Below are positions 60,025 to 64,000 of a stretch of 64,000 nucleotides of DNA, in pieces. Below the pieces are notes generated by a model that was given only the letters and a program-made list of their open reading frames with translations, was not told the DNA's origin and searched no databases. The stretch spans positions 124,001 to 188,000 of the forward strand of contig CAKPOE010000002.1 of the NCBI GenBank assembly GCA_934169745.1, given 5' to 3'. Every line of letters starts with the position of its first letter. Position 1 is the stretch's first letter. The translations under genes were made by a program, and so were the position numbers. This DNA is from an uncultured Clostridia bacterium. Its GTDB lineage: Bacteria > Bacillota > Clostridia > TANB77 > UBA1234.

Positions 60025-61020
60025 CTAGGAATTATATTTTTTCAGCGCTTCTTTTATTATCTTTTTCATTTCATTTCTTAATGATTCTGGCTTTATAACC
60101 TCTACTAAATCAATATTTCTCATCGCCCACATTTTAAAACCAAGTTCATTGGTATCCACTTTTAATCTAAAATATTCATCGTTCTTTGGTATCTTTGCTA
60201 TAGTCACGTTTCTCCCAAACGTATCAAATATCGTATCTAGCAATAACACATGACACACCGCTTCTATCTCTGATTTTTGCCCTCCAAACATTTCTGTCGA
60301 TGACTCTGCAAAGTATTGTATTTCACTTTTCTTCTTTTTGATTTTTATAGCCTCATCGAGTATTTGTATATTTTTTATTCTATCTAATCTGTAATTATAA
60401 AATCTAGTTTGTCCTTCTTTAATTGCTATCAAATAAAATTCCTGCTTATTATATACAATTGCATACGGAGAAACTGTTGGTGTACTTACTATCTTCTTTT
60501 CAATTCTGTTTGTTATGGCATATTTCCAGTACTCAAATTGAATCTTTTTGTGCTGATAAATGCTATTAGAAATATCTTCTATATTTTTAATAACCTCTGC
60601 ATTTTCTGTTTTTGAATCATTAGCATATATTCGATATTCTTTTATTTTATCGTTTTCATATATTGTTTGAATGCTTTTACATTTCTTTATAATATTTTTA
60701 GCTACTGATGGGACAATATAGTTGGCATAACTAAAATTGTCTATAATAGCTCTTATTTCTCCTGGTTCAAAATCAGTTTCAGGATCTCTATGAATAAAAT
60801 AGCCTTTCCTATTGTCTTCTCTAGTACTAATATCGTAATTCAACTTATATTTTAATAAATTGATATTTCTTCTGATAGTTCTCGTATCAATTTCAACATC
60901 ATATACATCTTTTACTTTTCTTTGTATTTCTGTGACCGACAACATATGATCCACATCACTATACTTTTTTAGTATATTTAATATATATAATACATTTCCA
61001 TTCTTTTCGTATAGATCCAT
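60025..61020 (-). CDS. WYL-domain transcriptional regulator (YafY type)
   Basis: 331 residues from the ATG at 61020, set by AAAGGAGAAATTG; the longer frame to 61086 lacks a site. An N-terminal winged HTH (HMLSVTEIQRKVKDVYDVEI; DTRTIRRNINLLKYK) is followed by a WYL domain in which the name-giving triad is FYL (KQEFYLIAIKEGQTRFYNYRLDRIKN), and a C-terminal WCX-like part. WYL proteins sense nucleic-acid ligands and often control defence genes. It is transcribed toward the 59302 and ftsZ-like genes, about 95 bases away. Confidence 0.88.
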   Translation of the reverse strand: MDLYEKNGNVLYILNILKKYSDVDHMLSVTEIQRKVKDVYDVEIDTRTIRRNINLLKYKLNYDISTREDNRKGYFIHRDPETDFEPGEIRAIIDNFSYANYIVPSVAKNIIKKCKSIQTIYENDKIKEYRIYANDSKTENAEVIKNIEDISNSIYQHKKIQFEYWKYAITNRIEKKIVSTPTVSPYAIVYNKQEFYLIAIKEGQTRFYNYRLDRIKNIQILDEAIKIKKKKSEIQYFAESSTEMFGGQKSEIEAVCHVLLLDTIFDTFGRNVTIAKIPKNDEYFRLKVDTNELGFKMWAMRNIDLVEVIKPESLRNEMKKIIKEALKKYNS

Positions 61021-61176
61021 GACAATTTCTCCTTTTTCTTTTGTAAAATTTATTATTTCAAAAATTTTTTTGTGCATATTCAACAAACTAAATTTTTATC
61101 TGCCATACAATTTCGTTTTTTTATATCTTCCTTTCCATTGTTTACTCCGTTAACTCAAACAATCTAATCATAAAAA

Positions 61177-62007
61177 TCAAATTTTAGTTTTCAACTCATT
61201 ATCTGTAACGACTTCTATTTTTCCATTATTTAATCTTATAAAATCAACGTAGCTTTTTCCAAATAAATCTTTATATTCAATATAGCTCTCAGTTATTTCA
61301 ATGCTGTAAATTAACTCTTGAATATTAAATTCTTCATCATCAAAGCAAACAAAAACTGTTTTATTTGATGGGATTGCCAATCTTTTTATTACACAATCAA
61401 AATTTAGCTTTTTTATTTGTTCTTTTGTAGTTAATTTTCCTTTCTCTATTTTTTCTACCGTTGAATATTTTATTTGCACATATGACTTTGCAACATCTAT
61501 GATTGAAGCACTTTCTCCAGCATTCGTTATTCTTAATATAGGAATTTCTACTCCATCATCATAAGAATTAGAAATCATATATATCTCATCTTCAATGCTC
61601 TGAATCTGTTCGTTGTTTTTTGTTTCAAAGTTTGTGTATAAATATGGTCTTTGCGATTCTCTTACATTTTCGTTACTTGCCTCTCTATCCTTGTTAGTAA
61701 TATATATCAAAAATATTGCACTTACTATTGTACTAAAATATGACCCAATAAATGATAGCCAATCATACTCTATCGAAATATTTTTAGTCATATCAAAATA
61801 AGCAAACAAATTGTATCTATCTCCCAAATATAAAAAAACCGGAAATATAGAAATAACAAATAGAAATTCCAACATAGCTTTTTCAGCTCCTTTAGCTTGT
61901 CTGTACTCCTTTATTTCCTTAATTATACTGTTAACAATCCTATAAATAATAATTCCCAAAATTGAAAAAACAATAACAAATAAAATTATCAATACACCAA
62001 TGTTCAT
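61177..62007 (-). CDS. Unknown membrane-anchored protein
   Basis: 276 residues. Three membrane helices lie in the first 105 residues (VLIILFVIVFSILGIIIYRI; MLEFLFVISIFPVFLYLG; FIGSYFSTIVSAIFLIYI). A soluble domain of about 170 residues follows, with the beta-rich pattern EIPILRITNAGESASIIDVAKSYVQIK, which hints at an immunoglobulin-like or C2-like fold. Family not recognised. GGGAGGCATAGGACGTGTT precedes the ATG. It lies 155 bases upstream of the WYL gene. Confidence 0.72.
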   Translation of the reverse strand: MNIGVLIILFVIVFSILGIIIYRIVNSIIKEIKEYRQAKGAEKAMLEFLFVISIFPVFLYLGDRYNLFAYFDMTKNISIEYDWLSFIGSYFSTIVSAIFLIYITNKDREASNENVRESQRPYLYTNFETKNNEQIQSIEDEIYMISNSYDDGVEIPILRITNAGESASIIDVAKSYVQIKYSTVEKIEKGKLTTKEQIKKLNFDCVIKRLAIPSNKTVFVCFDDEEFNIQELIYSIEITESYIEYKDLFGKSYVDFIRLNNGKIEVVTDNELKTKI

Positions 62008-62305
62008 AACACGTCCTATGCCTCCCTTTCAGTATACTGAATTATATCACATTCTGTCGCTTATTGTCTACGGGTGTATTTTGCCGAACACTGTCGATAA
62101 ATAAGGTATTTTTTGATAAAGGAGTTGTTGGTTTCTATACTCAGAGTCAACATACACAAAACCTTATTTTAAAAGGTTTTGTTATGGATAACGATATGTT
62201 ATACTTGATGCTTGTTTTGAGAATATTGCTTGTACCACCAAGAAAAGTGACCTATCCAGTAAATAAGTCACCAAACATCTCTACAAAAAGGACGGTCCTC
62301 GCTTG
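62008..62305. other. Intergenic region, no supported gene
   Basis: An 81-codon frame at 62064-62309 has no good ribosome binding site. AAAACCTT and AAGGTTTT (62158-62165 with 62173-62180) form a weak hairpin. Confidence 0.4.
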
Positions 62306-62836
62306 TTAAAATTTTAGATTATTCAAATCTTCTAATGTAAAACCATTTGCTAAATATATGTCTTGAGCATCCATAGTTGTGATCCTATTTTCATCAATTT
62401 TTAGAAACCTTAACAAATCCAATACCGATTTTTTACTTTTTCCTTCAAATTCTACATATGTATTCAAACGAGGCCATGTATCAATATCTATTTCAACATC
62501 ATTTAGCATATATCTAATTCTTTTATTTTCTTGTATACTTCTCTTAAAATATCCTAACTGATTCAAAATTTCATCTGCTTTTTCAATATCCGATACCTCA
62601 ATCACAATTTCTTTTGTTCCTCCTATTTCAGCACTTTGGTATTCCTTTATAGCAAGAGTTGTTTTAAACCCGTCCTTCCTAAGTCTTATCCATTTATTAT
62701 CTATTTTTGGATTAAAATCATAAATATATCTCTTTTGTTCATATTTGTTCACATAGATTGCACCTAATTTTTCTATTTGTTTTATAAAGTCATCTACATC
62801 AACATCTAACACTCTTACTTCGTATTCCGAATTCAT
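62306..62836 (-). CDS. CYTH-domain protein (CyaB/class IV adenylate cyclase-like)
   Basis: 176 residues. The family opens with ExExK, here EYEVR at residues 4-8, with Arg in place of the final Lys. Then come KWIRLRKDGFKTTLAIKEY and GTKEIVIEV, KRIRYMLNDVEIDIDTWPRLNTYVEFEG, which supply the basic and acidic residues of the tunnel. CYTH enzymes act on triphosphates (thiamine triphosphate, tripolyphosphate, cAMP synthesis). The CyaB subgroup is the best fit. Single gene. Confidence 0.85.
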   Translation of the reverse strand: MNSEYEVRVLDVDVDDFIKQIEKLGAIYVNKYEQKRYIYDFNPKIDNKWIRLRKDGFKTTLAIKEYQSAEIGGTKEIVIEVSDIEKADEILNQLGYFKRSIQENKRIRYMLNDVEIDIDTWPRLNTYVEFEGKSKKSVLDLLRFLKIDENRITTMDAQDIYLANGFTLEDLNNLKF

Positions 62837-62999
62837 ATCATCACTCCTTTTTCTACCGTGATTATATCATGAATAAAAAGTACACTTCAATATATGCTTG
62901 GTTCCTTCTTCTTTGCTGTAGCAACAATTTTCTCAAAACACCACTGAAAATAATATTTCAAAATTTTTATGAATGACATTTTGTGTCCCAATCCTTAGC

Positions 63000-63272
63000 T
63001 TACCATAAATAAGGATGTTCAAAGCAATCTATTGCTGCTTTGGAACTAATATCCAACATCTTATTTTTATGTGATATAGTACGTGGTCTTTCAATTATAT
63101 TTCTAAACGGTATGAACAATTGTCTCCAGACATTTCCGTAATCATCAGAATAAATCAAACACAAATTATATATTTTATCTTCACTTTCTTTTGGATAGTT
63201 TAATCTAAATTTAATCTTACTTCCATTTGGAATAATACTTAATTTTTCATAATACGTATTTGCAAATTTCAA
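63000..63272 (-). CDS. Unknown small protein or gene fragment
   Basis: 90 codons from a TTG at 63272 with no convincing ribosome binding site; the frame stays open upstream for about 30 more codons without ATG. Residues such as KIKFRLNYPKESEDKIYNLC and DYGNVWRQLFIPFRNIIERP look like true coding sequence. It may be the 3' part of a gene cut by insertion of the mobile element to the right. Confidence 0.4.
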   Translation of the reverse strand: MKFANTYYEKLSIIPNGSKIKFRLNYPKESEDKIYNLCLIYSDDYGNVWRQLFIPFRNIIERPRTISHKNKMLDISSKAAIDCFEHPYLW

Positions 63273-63657
63273 AAAATATAAAATAATATTTGTTATTCCA
63301 GCCCAAGTAGTATATATTTTCCGTGTTAATGACCGTGAAATCCGCTCAAACTAGAGCAAAGTTCAAAAACAAATCCTTAAAGTTCTTGATTATCATGGTT
63401 TTAGTTATGGGGTAAAACTCAAACTTACGCCCTTCGGGTTATGAGATGTGCTTGAAACGTTTATGTAATTTAGTGAAATCAATGGTTTTAGCTGATTTTT
63501 CAATAAAAATTGGGGAAATGGTTTTTAGAACATTTGTGCATTTTTTTGAACTTTTTGGAGGAGTTTTTCCCCAACTTTTCCCCAAGCGGTTTATACATAT
63601 GTTCGTAGTTTTTTATAAAAATGGGAAGCCTAAAAATTTATTTTGGAGGTTTTAAAA
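63273..63657. other. Left margin of the mobile element with tRNA-Met-like scrap (63401-63450)
   Basis: No gene is seen. Read leftward, CTCATAA (63445-63439) then CCCGAAGG, and GTAAG-TTTGAGT-TTTAC (63428-63412), follow the order of a tRNA anticodon loop with CAT and a T arm, but the anticodon stem does not pair. TTGGGGAAA-type repeats (63510-63520, and reversed at 63568-63586) lie closer to tnpV. This could be an attachment site. Confidence 0.35.
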
Positions 63658-64000
63658 ATGAATAAAATTACTTATCATAAAGAAGGAGATTATTTGATTC
63701 CTGATTTAATTATGGAGAATTTTAACGAGGATTATCATATTGGAAAATATGGAAGGTTAAGGTTAAATTATATTAAAAATTATAAAAGAGGCTTATATAC
63801 TGAATTAATGATAAATGGAACACTATCTAAACATTTAGCAGATATTGATCAATCTGCTAATGAACGAGTTAATTTAATAATTAAGCAATTAGCTGAAGCT
63901 GAAAATATTAATGAAGATTTAAAGAGTCTTAATCAACTTGCATGGGTTCAAGCTACGAACAATATTAAAAATAGAGCTGAAGAAATTGTTTATAATGAAA
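63658..64000 (+). CDS. tnpV: TnpV family transposon protein (3' end outside window)
   Basis: The first 114 codons: MNKITYHKEGDYLIPDL, GKYGRLRLNYIKNYKRGLYT, then NERVNLIIKQLAEAENI and NNIKNRAEEIVYNE. This is the whole conserved body of TnpV, a small protein of unknown role encoded by Tn4451-type and related mobilisable elements in Clostridia. TTGGAGGTTTTAAAA precedes the ATG. The gene shows that a mobile element begins here and continues beyond the window. Confidence 0.88.
   Translation, partial: MNKITYHKEGDYLIPDLIMENFNEDYHIGKYGRLRLNYIKNYKRGLYTELMINGTLSKHLADIDQSANERVNLIIKQLAEAENINEDLKSLNQLAWVQATNNIKNRAEEIVYNE

Noticed and set aside
62064..62309. Plus-strand 81-codon ORF
   Set aside because: No ribosome binding site, no coding character in the first half and the region looks like spacer between two leftward genes.
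63401..63450. A functional tRNA-Met gene
   Set aside because: Only the 3' half is recognisable, the anticodon stem does not pair and no acceptor 5' strand is present.
63446..63655. Plus-strand 69-codon ORF before tnpV
   Set aside because: No SD, Phe-rich composition from AT-rich repeats, and it overlaps the TTGGGGAAA repeat stretch; tnpV has its own SD.

Overview
The window is AT-rich, low-GC DNA from a Gram-positive bacterium, most likely an anaerobic member of the Clostridia (Bacillota). The signs are AGGAGG ribosome binding sites on almost every gene, an S-layer (SLH) protein, FeoA/FeoB iron uptake, formate-tetrahydrofolate ligase, ComEA, a DacF-type carboxypeptidase, and a TnpV gene of clostridial mobile elements at the right edge. 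The species is not identified.

Layout. 1-10 kb: the 5' part of an SLH-domain surface protein, then a rightward HD-hydrolase / patatin / EVE-McrB ATPase / YhbY operon, DNA polymerase IV, a lipoprotein, AlkD and a GH18 glycosidase. 10-24 kb: an ABC-F protein, the feoA-feoB-small Cys-rich protein operon (feoB carries a one-base frameshift), Hsp33, a cold-shock protein, an SPFH protein, an O-antigen-ligase-like polymerase, a cysteine-synthase-like enzyme behind a leader with its own promoter and terminator, Fhs and dCMP deaminase. 25-30 kb: an S66 peptidase, three Nudix hydrolases (one behind a small ORF that ends inside a terminator), a bactofilin-like membrane protein and PgeF. 30-46 kb: an alpha-glucan phosphorylase, a DUF4358/DHHW pair, a TetR-controlled acyltransferase/GT8 glycolipid operon, a ZIP transporter, tRNA-Arg(TCT), DacF, ComEA, pyrimidine nucleoside phosphorylase and a ClpX-like unfoldase. 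46-54 kb: a sugar ABC importer without its ATPase, two unknown genes in self-contained transcription units, small enzymes, an ogt remnant, a second ZIP transporter and GrpB. 54-64 kb is an accessory region: an unknown basic peptide, membrane proteins, a recombinase-like remnant, broken genes, an AraC regulator, a tail-less FtsZ paralogue next to a WYL regulator, a CYTH protein and the start of a TnpV-bearing mobile element.

Three patterns cut across the annotation. First, a 33-bp repeat unit occurs at seven intergenic places: as inverted pairs, as direct pairs and singly. Second, a set of genes visibly richer in GC than the rest sits as single-gene units, most with their own consensus-like promoter and strong hairpin terminator (15.5, 18, 24.5, 30.7, 45-46, 50.3, 51.0 and 54.8 kb); three share a promoter sequence and three share a leader with two Shine-Dalgarno sequences. 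Third, two leaders combine a consensus promoter with an intrinsic terminator placed before the gene (cysK-like and Nudix), which suggests attenuation. All functional statements rest on motifs and family knowledge read by eye; no database search was run.
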